Assembly (NCBI GenBank): GCA_002633025.1
Contig: NMRB01000028.1
Coordinates: forward strand, 175,976-239,975
DNA from: Notospermus geniculatus
Lineage: Eukaryota > Nemertea > Pilidiophora > Heteronemertea > Lineidae
Direction: 5' to 3'
Length of the DNA: 64,000 nt
In this document: in pieces, positions 1-11,752 of the stretch
Numbering within the stretch: the first letter of the stretch is position 1
Layout of the letters: each line of letters starts with the position of its first letter
The notes under the pieces: generated by a model
Told to the model about the DNA's origin: nothing
Databases searched by the model: none
Seen by the model: only the letters and a program-made list of their open reading frames with translations
Program-made: the position numbers and the translations under genes

Positions 1-530
1 GATTCTTCAAAGCACCACTTCTAATTGAAATGTTTTAAACATCACCATGTTTGACTGTCTGTACCTTTTAAATCCATCCATCTCTTTGTTCATTACTAAA
101 TGCCAACAGGATGACATGAAAGACACAGGAACATTAATCCACGTAGATTTAATCTCTTGCTAACAACCAGTTTTCATGACTGTTGCCAGTTAATATTTTG
201 TAGTTTAATCACAAAAAGCTTTCCCTGCAGACGAATCATGTTTTAATCCATATGGCCTTGTTGTATGGAAGATTATAAAAGCTATCATTTAACCATAGAG
301 TCCGACGTTCAGCTGAAACTTGTAAAGTATACTGTACATAGACAAGACCACGCTCGTTATTTAGATCCCTGAAGCCGCTGCGACGTGACGTTCATGCTCA
401 GCCGCGTTTTGAACAGGCGAGCACTGCCATTCCACATGGCCAGTTTTAAGCACACTGGCGTAGAGTGACGCCAATTCGTAAGAATTTTGCTCGATGTTTG
501 AAAAAAGCCTCCAGATTCAACAATGAACTG
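1..530. other. Non-coding flank, nothing recognised
   Basis: No reading frame with protein-like composition or paired splice sites was seen. The base composition is AT-rich and typical of intergenic or intronic animal DNA. Confidence 0.5.
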
Positions 531-850
531 TTATAGTCTATTGTTATCTCTATTACAGTTTAGACACAGATAGACTTTACAGTCTATTATTGTCTCTATC
601 AGTCTAATGTTGTAGAGTGGAGGCACGTTTATAGTCTATTATAGTCTATTGTTATCTCGATTACAGTTTAGACACATATAGACTTTACAGTCTATTATTG
701 TCTCTCAGTCTAATGTTGTAGAGATGAGGCCAAGTTTATAGTCTATTATAGTCTATTGTACCGGTATCTCTATTACAGTTTAGACATTATAGACTTTACA
801 GTCTATTATTGTCTCTATCAATCTAATGTTGTAGAGGGGAGGCCAAGTTT
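531..850. repeat. Tandem repeat, 3 copies of ~105 bp
   Basis: Three head-to-tail units start near 531, 629 and 736. Each begins TTATAGTCTATT, carries TACAGTTTAGACA and TTTACAGTCTATTATTG, and ends in a GTTGTAGAG..GGAGGC stretch. The units differ by small indels, and the sub-motif TAGTCTATTA is itself repeated inside them. No coding potential is apparent. Confidence 0.9.
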
Positions 851-2160
851 AAAAAAGATCAAGGCCAATCATGGAAAATCGTCCATCGCTTACCGTGACA
901 TCAGTTTGACTCCTCCGACTGAATGATACTTGGAGAAGCCATAGAGAGTATAACTATGTAACACCTCAGACTTAATACACCTCATCCTTACCACATCAAA
1001 AGGCAATTCCTGGCAATCATTTTGTGGCTAGCACTCGGTGGGTTTCATTAAAGCCATTCTCAATCGCAGCTTTCAACGTGAAAGAAGGATTTATAGAATT
1101 AGACCATGATGTGGCCTCTGGGATGTGACATGCTGAGAGGATTTCTCAACGGCTATTGGTATTGCGCGATTAACAAGACTCTAAATTACAAAATCTTTTC
1201 TTTGCCGACGGACCATCCTATTCTTTATGGCTTAACATTATCTTATTTTGCCTCCAACCATGCCATAAACAAACCGTTCATAGCTTTTACAAGAGATATG
1301 ACCGTAGTTTCACATTCAAGAAGTCACTCCATAAACGGTATGAACGACCACCAACGACAATGTTGTTGATGGTCAGGCCAAGGATTACAAAACCCAGCTG
1401 ACAGAGTTGACTCGAATAGGGTAAACCTGAATATTGAGTGATCTCTTACATGTAGAAATGGAAGTGTTTCCAAAAACTGCCCCCGAAGCTGTCGGGTCTG
1501 CCGACCATACTTCACCATCACCCACTCAACTCACGAGGAAACTTTTTCCCTTCGTTTGATTTAGTGTTCACTGGTATATTGCAAAAGCACCGCGTGTAAT
1601 CAAGTGTATTTCTGCGGAAATTCCGACAATGCTCTGCATACTGATAACTCCAATGATGAGCAATGATGACGTGCAGAAAAAAAGTTCATTCTCTCTGACA
1701 TTTTGACCGTGCAATGTTTGACTGTACTTTTGCATCTGAATTTGGTTCTTCGTATACTCCTCTTTCAGTGGTAAACGGCGTGTTGTTCTCATTATGCTGT
1801 GAACGAAAACTAGTATACCGGTTGCAAGACTGAAAAAGCTTCCATGAGTAGCTTACAACAAGCATTAGGAGCAGATTTTAGTGTTTATATGTGAAATTAA
1901 CAGTACTGCAAAAACCGTCAGCATTCCTTAACATCTTTGCTAGAAAAGGAAAAATGAACCAAGAAATGTTCAAAACAGCTGTGTACACTGATGCATAGCT
2001 GTATTATTGATTTACTGATTTCACAGTCTACTAATTAACCATTACATGTTTCCATAGTTCATTGCCACCAAATTATTCTTTAAAGATCAATTACTTTGTA
2101 AGTAGACGAAGAGAGAACTGAGAGTCATCGACAATTGTGTGAAAGAATAACGTGATACAT
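851..2160. other. Non-coding stretch, nothing recognised
   Basis: Short open frames occur on both strands but none has splice support or a recognisable motif. No repeat or RNA gene was identified. Confidence 0.4.
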
Positions 2161-2164
2161 GTAT

Positions 2165-2192
2165 CAAAAATAGATAAGCTTATCTATTTTTG
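2165..2192. repeat. 28-bp perfect palindrome
   Basis: CAAAAATAGATAAG is followed directly by its reverse complement with no spacer, centred on AAGCTT. It is followed at 2272-2322 by an imperfect hairpin, so both may belong to one degenerate inverted-repeat element. Confidence 0.8.
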
Positions 2193-2271
2193 GTGATATC
2201 GGTGTAACGTTTTTCAGTGTTCCCCAGGTGTGACTTGACGATAGGGGACACACAGCGAAACATGTCGATCT

Positions 2272-2322
2272 ATCTGCCAGCATTTCCCAAAGCAAAGGGG
2301 AAACAGAGAAACACTGGCAGAT
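2272..2322. repeat. Small hairpin, ~17-bp arms
   Basis: ATCTGCCAGCATTTCCC at 2272 pairs imperfectly with GAGAAACACTGGCAGAT at 2306. A related motif pair (ATCTAGTGTTTA / GTAAACACTAGCAGAT) occurs near 40470-40525, which suggests a dispersed hairpin family. Confidence 0.55.
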
Positions 2323-2994
2323 GTAACACCGGAAAACTGTAGGAGGCTGGCACATCTGCGAGAGTACAGGTGAACTTTCCTATTATCTCGTTTCAGCTTG
2401 ATTAAAATTTGAATCAAGAACACCATTAGCGTTCATCCATTGTCATTTTGATGGCATCCTGCATCTCAGTTGCTGTTGTCATCGACACCTCGATGACACA
2501 TCTCACCCCATCTACCAAATGTTATTGGGACAAAAAGAGTAAAATAAAAAGAACCCATTTCTCACGACATCTCTGTACTGGTACAACCATACGACTCGAA
2601 AGTTGTCGATGAAACCGTATCTCATTCTGGCTATTTAAACAAAAACCGAAGAGATACCAACAGCGAACGGGCCACTCGAGAGCCCCCCTCGGTGCGCTTA
2701 CAACATAAATCATGATTAAGCCGAATTAAGTGAGGCTGTCTTGGTGGAGATATGTCATAAACGAATCGGGAATCAATTAAATCACGATTGGAAGCCACGT
2801 AGGGAGAATGAAATTGATATCTTGGCAAAGCGAGAAGAAATGGGACGTTCATCTGCCGTTATTTAACGTGAATTTATTACAGGTTCGTAAGAATTACTGT
2901 CTATTGCTATTTGGTGTCTTTTACCCGATGAAATATTCATGTTCAGGTCCGATAGGTTATTCATCTTCAAAAGAAAACTTAGATCAGGTGGTTT

Positions 2995-3245
2995 AGGTCA
3001 CAGCAAGGAAGCAGTTTCTACATTAGGTCACAGCAAGGAGAAGTTTTCTAGTTTAGGTCACAACAAGTAGGCCTTTTCTATATTAGGTCACGGCAAGGAG
3101 AAGTCTTCTAGTTTAAGTCACAACAAGAAGGCCTTTTTTCTAGATTAGGTCACAGCAAGGAGAAATTTTCTAGTTTAAGTCGCAACAAGAAGGCTTTTTT
3201 TCTAGGAGAAATTTTCTAGTTTAGGTCGCAACAAGGAAGCTTTTC
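2995..3245. repeat. Minisatellite, ~8 units of ~30 bp
   Basis: Units follow AGGTCACAGCAAGGAGAAG then TTTTCTAGTTT. Two sub-types alternate (a ...GGAGAAGTTTTCTAG form and a ...GAAGGCCTTTTCTA form), so the higher-order unit is about 60 bp. Copies degrade toward the 3' end. Confidence 0.9.
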
Positions 3246-3559
3246 TGAATTTCCTGTTTCCCCTCCTCAATGCTTGGCAGCCTGACTTTGGCTCGCTAAT
3301 ACAAAAGGGTATATCTCGAATAGTTAATGCATGAAGTCATTGATATACGACTTTTGGCGAAGAAAGCTATACAAGGATCTACCTTCCTAATTTACCTGTC
3401 CTTTCCTTCCACCGATTGATTACCTGGTCTTTCTCTGACACGGGGCACACTTTATCCCCACATAATTATTCCACGTAGCAAATCCCTCGCTCGATAGCCA
3501 TGAAGCCACAAATAAGATTGGTATCCGGTCTTCTTTGACTGGCCCCTGCAATCAGATGC
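3246..3559. other. Unassigned DNA before the fold-back element
   Basis: No convincing gene, RNA or repeat was seen in this stretch. Confidence 0.4.
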
Positions 3560-3590
3560 TACAGGCACGGCCAGAATTAACTTCCACATC

Positions 3591-3755
3591 ATACGCGTAG
3601 TAATGTGTATGGTATGCACAGCGCTACGCGATGCATAGCGCGCAGTACTTCGTGAATGATGCGCGTAGTAATTTGCGTATTACGCGACGCTGCACGTCAT
3701 GTCACGCGTAATGTTACGCGCAGCATCTCGCACAGTATTACGCGATATACTACAC
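3591..3755. repeat. CpG-rich ~11-bp periodic array, left arm
   Basis: CGCG or a one-base variant occurs near 3594, 3627, 3639, 3662, 3683, 3705, 3717 and 3741, with degenerate copies between. Mean spacing is about 11.3 bp. The region lies directly inside the left terminal repeat of the 3560-5011 element. Confidence 0.75.
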
Positions 3756-4789
3756 TCCATTGTCATCTTTAGGCTACACCTGAATGAATTCTAGGCGAAT
3801 AGCAGGCCGGAAAGTAAAGGTAGGCTAGGCCTTTATCGATTTTTAAAAAAGGTCTCTTGTCATCAAAAGATCAGGCACATTCATCTCTTGATGAGAGCAA
3901 AAAGTTTCTTACCGGTAGGTAGGCCTAGGTCTAGCCTACGGCGGCGGCACTTTGCAAGATCGTGGAATCGTGGCAAATTATGTGGTCACAAGTTGGTTAA
4001 AACACCGTATTCAGGCAACAGTTCTTCGTCCCTATACAGGAAACGAAACATATGCCACATTTCGAGAGGCTTCTTCATAAAAAAACTGCCAAACATGGTC
4101 ATAAAACAGCAATTCTGGTCATAAAAATATCGTAAGTACTGTGTATTGACACCAGCTGACGGTCGCAGCACCAAGCGGCCTGATGATTGACAGGTGTTTA
4201 TCATAACACGTGGTGACAAGTTTATCAAAAGCACACTAAAACATCGGTTTAACTCTGGCCTAATATTTTTCTTACCTTTTTAGTCAACGAAGTGCCACAT
4301 TTCGAAGTATGGCCAACAATATTTATTGACCATTTATAAAAATTAATTTTTATTATTTCCTACCGTATGTAAACTAATCTGAAACTCCGCCCACCATAAC
4401 CAAATATGGTAACTGTAGGTAGTGTATCCTAGCGTCAAACCGTGGAACAATGTAGTCAATAGGTTTTGGCATCATGTTCGCGGATGTAAAGATCAAAATT
4501 AATCCAAACTCTTTGCCCCGAAACATCGTTTTTTCACCAGAATTCATCAATATTTGTACTCTCATCAACAGATGAACACCCAATCTTTTAAAGACAAGCC
4601 TTGATTCATGAAAAACGATCAAATTGACAGAGATTTTGATGGTTCGTTTCACGACCCCCTCATCGATAAGATTGCGATCTGTGCCTGTGGGCCTAGGCCT
4701 AGCTTTTAATTTCGCCGGCTGGGTGCCGGTTTGGGGTCTAATTGACAATTTTTTCAAACTTCGGCAGACTTTGCCGAACATAACTCATC

Positions 4790-4980
4790 GATGCGCAGTC
4801 ATTCGCACAGTTACACCGGGGACAGGCGCCGTAATGTTACGCACAAGACTGCGCGCATTATTACGAACCGATCGCGCTGTACTACGCGAAATGCTACGAT
4901 GAGACGTGCAATACTTCGCGCAGCAATGCGCGTAAGAATATTCGTAATGCTACGCGTATGCTACGTGTCCTGCGTGCATT
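4790..4980. repeat. CpG-rich ~11-bp periodic array, right arm
   Basis: CG-centred words (TTCGCA, TACGCA, GCGCGC, ATCGCG, TACGCG, TTCGCG, TGCGCG and others) recur at about 11.2-bp spacing. This is the counterpart of the array at 3591-3755 in inverted position. Confidence 0.75.
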
Positions 4981-5011
4981 AATGTGGAAGTTAATTCTGG
5001 CCGTGCCTGTA

Positions 5012-5153
5012 NNNNNNNNNNNNNNNNNNNNNNNNNNNNNNNNNNNNNNNNNNNNNNNNNNNNNNNNNNNNNNNNNNNNNNNNNNNNNNNNNNNNNNNNN
5101 NNNNNNNNNNNNNNNNNNNNNNNNNNNNNNNNNNNNNNNNNNNNNNNNNNNNN
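5012..5153. other. Assembly gap (142 N)
   Basis: The gap begins immediately after the right terminal repeat of the fold-back element and ends immediately before a second periodic array. Reading frames drawn across it are meaningless. Confidence 0.99.
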
Positions 5154-5583
5154 AGAATTCACGAAGAATGCCTCTCGAATACAAAAAACGCGCTTGGAAT
5201 GTTCTTCGATTGTAACAGGAATTTCACAAGAATGGTGCCCGACAGGCTGCAATTTTCATGAGTCTGAGCTCAACTGGCAGGAATGGACTGGATTGTCCTT
5301 CGAATGCGATCGGAATGTTTCAAATGCTGTTGGAAGGCCGTCGGACTATTTAGAACGCAGTAAGAATGCAGATGGAATACACTTCGAATGCTGTTCGATA
5401 TTTCTCCACTCGGAATGCACCTCGATAATTTTGAACATGTGCAAAACATTCCGGCAGACCACAGGAATGGGCCGGAACATTACGAACGCAGTCGGAATCC
5501 AGTCAGAATTTTTAGAATGCACTTCGATTGTCGAGGAATGGACTACGAATTGTCATTCCGACGGCATTCCTGCTCATTCTTCC
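5154..5583. repeat. Degenerate GAAT array, ~10.6-11-bp period
   Basis: GAAT or a near variant recurs near 5155, 5166, 5177, 5197, 5208, 5219, 5230, 5281, 5302, 5313, 5364, 5375, 5386, 5413, 5465, 5495, 5506, 5536 and 5547, with mutated copies between. The average step is about 10.6-11 bp for ~37 periods. At 5551-5583 the word flips to CATTCC at the same spacing. The + frame stays open to 5751, but a period not divisible by three makes this likely a low-stop artefact and not a protein. Confidence 0.8.
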
Positions 5584-5589
5584 TCTAGT

Positions 5590-8500
5590 GTGACGGGGGT
5601 ATTAGTAAAAGCATTTGCTAACCACGAATACCAGCCATTGTCCTTTTTTGTCTGTGTACAAAAGATTTCATTTTTGTTGACGTGGCTGACTTGCATACCT
5701 TCAGCAGGCAAAGCAACAACAGGCCACCCGATTGACTGTTGTAGAAGCTGATCGATAGAAGAGCCCTCCCTATTAGGCTACGCTGAACAATATCCGCTGA
5801 GCACCTTTCAACCGTCGCCCTTCGCGAATGTAACTCTGTCGATCAAGGAATCGTATCGGTGCGATAAGTTGACAGGTTTGATTCTGAGTGGAAACAACGC
5901 CGTGGGCAGCTAGCGGATAATTAACTAAGATCTCAGAGGATTTAGCGCAACGCATCAGAATTTCACGTGTGTCGATGATTGATTGGCGAAGGACTGCGGA
6001 AATTACTAGGATGTACTGGTGCGCAAAGTCAAATTACCTTTTTTACCAGGGCCTGGGTTTCAGTTTATTTCGAGTTCTTCAATTTGGAACCCTGAAACAA
6101 CATGTTTTTTCTCTCCGCTTGGTCATTCATGACCAAAAGTACAAACGACAAGGATTGCATCTACAAGAAGGATTGCCCTTGAGTGAACAATGCTACTCTC
6201 AGAGATTGAGTCAAAAAAAACTCATCCAATCATATGTATAGTATCAACAGCATCAAGCAAGTCATGTGCCCCTTTGGCAGGAGACTGTCAAGAACTATCA
6301 AGATGTTTCCTCATTTTTCTCCAGAGTGGAAAGAAAAACCTGAGGACAGAGTGAAATTGCTCCCGATAAGTGGACGTAATGTCATCGAATCGTTCTGGCT
6401 TATCGTAAAGGAGAATTACCCTTAGGATAGGCGGTGAAACTAGTTTGTTTGTGGAGCTCAGTTGTACCATCAAATATCCAATATATTAAGCCGATGGGCA
6501 TATCGTTTCGCTCCTGTCTTCATTTTGTCAGTCTGCACAAAAATGCTGGGAACTTCCCTCAGTGGATATCTTTGTGAGGAGGATAACTTTGTTGAGGACA
6601 CCGAAGTCCGAAGTTCTCTGAGTCATCTCTATTCATAGTGTCATCAGTGGACTCCATCTTGAAAAATGTACTTTTGCCCATGTTGTTACTTGGTTTGAAT
6701 ATGTATCCATGCAGATACATGTAGGCCTACCTACATGTGTATGCCGAATTCTTGCTCTGTCGGACTGCAAATATGGTCGTCAGGCAGACATCTTGAAAGT
6801 ACTCTTTCTGTGGATGCCAAAAGTTGAACATGAAATTGATATTTTTATACCCAGCAACTAGACTGTTCTAATATGGTATGTGTATGCCAAATTTTGACCA
6901 TGATCATGTTACCCTGGAACATTTCGACTTAACATTTGTCATCGATTCGTTCTTCTGGTAGAATCACCCACGTGAGCACATGATCCATGGAATAATGAGG
7001 ATATCTCTAAAAAAATACGGACTAGGTCAGTATCAAGGTGGCGTCACTAATAGAGAAGATTCATTTGACAACATTTTCACTTTTTTGTCTCTGGATGAAG
7101 AAAGAGATACATGTAATTACTCTGATACTTATAATTAAATATGTGTACTCATTAGACGAAACAGTTGAAATTAATCCAGAGTACCCATCAGCACTTTCCG
7201 TAACAAGTTTTCTTTCAATTCTTTTCTCATCCACTTCCATCAATTTCGGAGCCCAAAATGACAGCACTTCCATTACGCGAAACACAGGTTAAAGAAAGGG
7301 AAAAGAATGGGATAATTTAGGTGGCGATGATCACGATATGTTACACAAATTGAAACAGAATGCACGCATGCTGTTGCATTATTTCATAATTTGCAATCGT
7401 GAGTGCAGTTACTGTGCAGTTGATGCAGAATTTGTGTTTGATGACACTGACGAGTTGAAGCGAATCCCTTGCCAACAAGGAATAGTACACCTTTCCGATG
7501 AGTGGCATCATCAGAATTTTTTGTCATTGTTGGGGAACTGATTGCTTCAGTTTATCAAAGAAAGAGATATCTAGACCTTTCCAACAAAGATGGCGGTCTA
7601 ACAGTTCTCACCATATGACGTCAGAAGTTTATTACCATTCAATGGCCGCCGGCATGCTTAGCTGGTCAAGCGGGTCATGGGCACAAAAGTTTAGGTAAAA
7701 TAATTGTCTGAGAGAATACGTTTGGTTGTGTTACATCATGCTTGAACAATGAATGGCCACGACGTGGGAGAACAAGCAGGCTACCATCTTTAGGTCTAAT
7801 AATCGGAGTTAAGTAATATAAATGACTCAACAAATTGCTTTTCGGTCTGTCCGATGACTTTAACAGATGGACTGTATAATTCTGTAACTATAGAAACAAG
7901 GCAGCGTCGAACAAAAGCAAGGTCAAGAATTCCAATCTGGCCAGTAACTGTATGAGGAAAAAATGGTCAAAAAGAGACAAAAAACTGGAACCTTTGTTAT
8001 ACGGGGCTATCAAGAAGATTAATTGGACTGTAATATTACCGGAACAGTTTTTGTGCCTAGTTCATGTAATTTCCGTATCATTCTCGTTTCCGGACGACGG
8101 ATGTAAAAACAAAATTATCTTCCTACAGTCGATCTCGTTGGGTTTGCTGTGTTTTTGCTCCAATTCTTATGTTGTTGACGTCTTTTTACCTGGACTAGTC
8201 GACTTTGATTCTGGTCCAACCGTTATGAGCACTCAATGACCAAATGGTAACGCCAACGAAAAGGGCATGGTGCACGCCAGTCAAAAGGTACGCGACAAGC
8301 AGTTGCTCTGCACTTTTTCCAGTGAAACCGTGTTTGTTATTGCAAGCACCGCTCTGATCATTGCATTCCCCTTACCATTTGACTGAATTAACCCTCATAA
8401 ATAATTCATCGAAATTATCTTGTGAAACCTCGTTAGATTTTATTCCAAATTGCAATGAACGTCAAAATCCATAACGTTATAAATATTTTTTCCACTTTTT

Positions 8501-9090
8501 GCCATCAGTTTTGGTACTTTGCTGCCTCTGTTTGCCATATCGTGCTAGTCGTGTTGATGTCATTACCATATCGCCGAATAGAGTGGACCATAGGGTCGAA
8601 TTTTACCGGTATATCAGATATCATTTCAAGGAAATGTCCGTTGAATACGCGAATTCTCAGTTGGCCACTAACAGAGAAACTTGATAATTAAGGCCATCCT
8701 ATCACTGTGCATGATATTCTGAGACACGTATACACGAGGGACCTTGGCCTCTCCCAAAAGCATTCAAAATGCCAGGCCCAGCACTCATTCTAAATCGCAT
8801 ATATTCATGGCATAACGTCTCCAGAGTGGAATGGAATAAATATCATTGACATACAGGCAAGGTATGTTCATGTCGAACGGATTAGTGCGTTCTGAGAACA
8901 AACACGGTGCATGACAATAAGTATGGGGCCAAGACAGTGAGGGGGGTCGAGTCGCTCTCCAATGAGATTCGCCCAACTGTAGGGTCGTGTGAATAAATGA
9001 TGTCTTGGTCCCCTACCATCTATACATGCACGGCAACTCAACAGCGGACTTCAGGAGGGCGAAATCCAGTAGTAGACAAAATTAGTAGGA
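5590..9090. other. Non-coding stretch, nothing recognised
   Basis: Only short frames without splice support or family motifs were seen. GTAGGCCTAC and TACATGTA words, common in marine invertebrate DNA, occur near 6720. Upstream exons of the M13 gene at 11676 would be expected on the + strand here or earlier. I looked for the HExxH, ENIADNGG and FFxxFAQ signatures and did not find them. Confidence 0.4.
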
Positions 9091-9120
9091 TTGGTGGTGG
9101 TGGTGTGGTGGTGGTGGTTG
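9091..9120. repeat. GGT trinucleotide microsatellite
   Basis: Interrupted (GGT)n of about 30 bp. Confidence 0.9.
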
Positions 9121-9604
9121 GGAGCTGCTACGAGCTATTTTTTTCGTATCGTCATGCAATGGTTCTTTAAACATTGACCAGAAAAACTCAAAACCCCGAC
9201 AAGCGTGGTGATAGCCTCACGGTAATTAGAGTCGTCAAATTGACATGCCTCACACAATAATCATCATGCCTGTAGCCAGCGACTTGGGAATAAGAGAAAT
9301 GATGGCTTCAAGATTAGTCTGCGGCGCGATTGCCTGTGATTTGTCCGCTATTTGAATAGATGCAATGCTTGTCTATATACAAAATGACTTGCAGCGAACA
9401 ATTCAAAATGGTGGCCGTGGTGGCCATATTTAGTAACGGAGTGCAACCAAATGTAGGTCAAATGCTGGTTTCGATGTCCTGTCTTCCCAGCTCGTCATGT
9501 GATAGAGCGGGCGACTCTCCCTGACGGCATCAACTTCACCCAATGTTGACAAGAGATAATGATGGCGTCAACTGTATTTGTCGGTCATCTTTCGATTAGA
9601 TTAC

Positions 9605-9732
9605 AGGGTTGGACCTACCAATACATGTACTTTTTTTAGCCAGAGTAAAGAAAATCCCTGTTGTTCAATTGTGTGTTCAATAGGGATTTTCTTTACTTTG
9701 GCTAAAAAAGTAATGGTATAGGTCCAACCCTG
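9605..9732. mobile_element. Hairpin element, ~54-bp arms
   Basis: CAGGGTTGGACCTACCAATA at 9605 begins an arm that pairs with 9681-9732 (ending AGGTCCAACCCTG). The 20-bp loop is 9661-9680. The compact inverted repeat is typical of a miniature inverted-repeat element; no coding content. Confidence 0.8.
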
Positions 9733-9912
9733 GATTAGGTCAGATGCACCTCTGTGACATTCAGTCGCTGGCTCTTGCTACATTTGATGTCACTCATAGG
9801 CAATGATTCGTTGCTAAAAAAGTAATAGTAGGTCCAACCCTGCACCTCTGTGACATTCAGTCGCTTGATCTTGCTACATTTGATGTCACTCGCAGACAAT
9901 GATTCGTTGTTA
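9701..9912. repeat. Tandem duplication, ~112 bp
   Basis: CTAAAAAAGTAATGGTATAG to GATTCGTTG (9702-9812) is repeated at 9814-9910, with GCACCTCTGTGACATTCAGT in both copies. The unit includes the right arm of the hairpin at 9605-9732, so the duplication came after or with that insertion. Confidence 0.85.
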
Positions 9913-10221
9913 GGTTTCATGCCCACTAAAAGTACAAAGCGAAATATCAACTTAAAAAAGACAAAGGTACCATGCATCATCAGTTTTCAATAACCCTACG
10001 GAGGATGTCACTATTCCGCTCGGTATCACCATATCCTGCGTATCGACTCATAATTCGCCCCTTTTTCGAGGTTTTCGATATCGCTGCCAGCGTACCACGC
10101 CATCATCAGTTTCTTCCATTGTAACCTCACGAGATGATTATTACATGCAGCAGGAACGTTTTGATCCTTGCGTAAAAGTCGGTGTCGGAAATGCTGTTCA
10201 AACTCACGCATCGATACAATG

Positions 10222-10306
10222 GGTGATTTCAAAGTTGGTTTAACACCGGTTGTACAATGCTTTACAACATTATAAAACCGGTATTAAAACCAACTTTGAA
10301 ATCACC
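10222..10306. mobile_element. Hairpin element, ~30-bp arms
   Basis: GGTGATTTCAAAGTTGGTTT (10222 on) pairs with 10276-10306, which ends CAACTTTGAAATCACC, around a ~24-bp loop. No coding capacity. Confidence 0.85.
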
Positions 10307-10471
10307 AAATGTGCATGAGGTGTACGACAAATGACTTGGAAGTGCAGCTTGAACTCATGACGGTCCCTGGCCAGTAGTATTTTTCAAATGTACATGCGTT
10401 GGCATACACGAGAGGGCACAATAGGGGCCTACTTGATCACGTAGACGTGGCGGTCGGTCTACTTTCTGCCG

Positions 10472-11111
10472 TCAGCAAGAAGAGCTTATAGTAACCATCT
10501 TTGTATCTTCAAATTCTTCAGGTGTAAGACCTGTCCCTTCAAACGAATTGATGTCAAAAACTGGAACCTGCGAGTCTGCCAGGATGGTCACCATACGTGT
10601 AGGCTACATCATACCTTAAGCGAGGGCCATTATTGGTTCGCGGAGAAGATAGATCCGTATGAACACCGACCAATAATTATCTTGCGCCAAGCCAAAAGGA
10701 ACCCAAGTATTTTCTCAATTATATTAAGCACAACTCCAAAATGTTACCACCATGTTATCACATCGATGTCCAATACCAAAACTTTTTCAAATAAATGCTG
10801 ATGACAGACTACTGTCGCCAAAAGGAAGCCATTTACGTGAGAAGACGTGGTGACTTACATATTGGGCAAAATCATGTCTTTTTGTTCTGCTGAAGGCCGG
10901 AAAATTGCCCTTACCTTGTTCTTCATTTGGGCTTCCCGCATATAGTGTCTACCACAGCCCCTGGTCAGTTCATATGATATATTTTCTGGTCTGTCGAGTT
11001 CCGTGCCATCATCGATAAGGCTTGCACATTCTTCAAGCAGGTGGCTTGTCTTATGCATTATTAACTGCCATGGCAAGGAAACTGGTTTGTGCAAGCGGAC
11101 ATCGTACATTA
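10472..11111 (-). CDS. Candidate exon pair of an unidentified gene
   Basis: On the - strand an open segment at 10915-11111 (65 whole codons after a 2-base start) ends in AAG followed by GTAAGG. After a ~311-bp gap, an AG acceptor at 10604-10605 opens a frame that runs 43 codons to TGA at 10472-10474. Both junctions are phase 0, giving about 108 residues. The first part contains LLEECASLIDDGTELDRPEN and the C-terminus contains GTGLTPEEFEDTKM. The composition is acidic and protein-like, but I recognise no domain. A second good donor (GTAAGT, 10853-10858) would extend the first exon but is out of phase with the second. No upstream exon was located. This could be chance; treat as a hypothesis. 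Confidence 0.3.
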
Positions 11112-11675
11112 CTTTCCAAATCACAAAAAAATCAACGTGGTTACTGATAATGATACAAAAACGATACCACTAACACTTTTTTGTGAAATGAACACTTTAA
11201 TACCTATACCTTTTTATTTCTGAACCAGTCCTGGTTATTAATGCCTCCACCTGATGAAAAAACACAATGACAAACTGCTAGTGCACATGCGACCGTTACC
11301 ATTAGCGCTTACGGACTAATTTCCTGAAGATCCAGGCTAATGTACCCTTCGTAAGAATAACTAAATTAGGGAACTCACGGTTTTTTTTCTCAGCTAGTAT
11401 CATATCATAATATTATGTCCGTCTGTTAATTGGACCAAGGAGTCGTGAAGCGTCGAGTCTGAGACAACATTGTATGATTGAAGGCAATAAACAAGAAATG
11501 TCGAATTGCCTTCTCGGTACAAAACAGCCCCAGTCTACGGAAGCAACTGTCATCTCCGCTGTTCTCGCTCGACAGCTGAAGGACATGTTGTCCTTTCTTT
11601 TCGATGCAGACTCGGTCGTTGACTCTTTCGTATGCTCCGTGTTTACTTAAACCATGCTTCTTATTTCCCTTCCAG

Positions 11676-11752
11676 CCATTTTGCCAGGAGAGCACAGAGA
11701 TTTACATGCGGTACATTACAATGAAGGGTCGCCATACTCCTTCCATGGTAAG
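11676..11752 (+). CDS. M13 metallopeptidase, penultimate exon
   Basis: The segment is bounded by a strong acceptor (TTATTTCCCTTCCAG) and a GTGAGA donor. It reads 25 codons plus two bases, including FCQESTEIYMRY and HTPSM. M13 zinc peptidases (neprilysin, endothelin-converting enzyme) have here a Trp/Phe-Cys pair after the FxxFAQ stretch, then H-S/T-P-x-x-x-R-V. The final AG joins the A of the next exon to make the Arg of that motif. An intron directly before V/P-W/F-C (phase 0) and one inside the Arg codon fit the family. M13 enzymes are membrane-anchored ectopeptidases that cleave small peptides; the catalytic HExxH lies upstream and is not in this exon. Upstream exons were not found, so the gene may be a fragment. 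Confidence 0.7.

Larger units (their letters stand above)
3560..5011. mobile_element. Fold-back element with periodic arms
   Basis: A 30-bp sequence beginning TACAGGCACGGCCAGAATTA (3560-3589) recurs as an exact reverse complement at 4982-5011. Inside each end lies a CpG-rich array in which (T)ACGCG-like words recur about every 11 bp (3591-3755 and 4790-4980). The middle (3760-4785) is non-repetitive. A 135-codon open frame runs on the - strand (4374-4781), but its product is not recognised and it may be chance. The architecture, with inverted ends built from short direct repeats, resembles TU fold-back transposons of sea urchins; that comparison rests on architecture only. The right end abuts an N gap, so the true terminus and target-site duplication cannot be seen. 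Confidence 0.7.

Noticed and set aside
4984-5751. 255-codon + strand open frame
   Set aside because: It spans 142 N and then an ~11-bp periodic array; openness follows from repeat composition.
10916-10945. LFFIWAS reading on + strand as the missing FFxxFAQ exon of the M13 gene
   Set aside because: No donor follows before a stop, and the surrounding residues do not fit the family.
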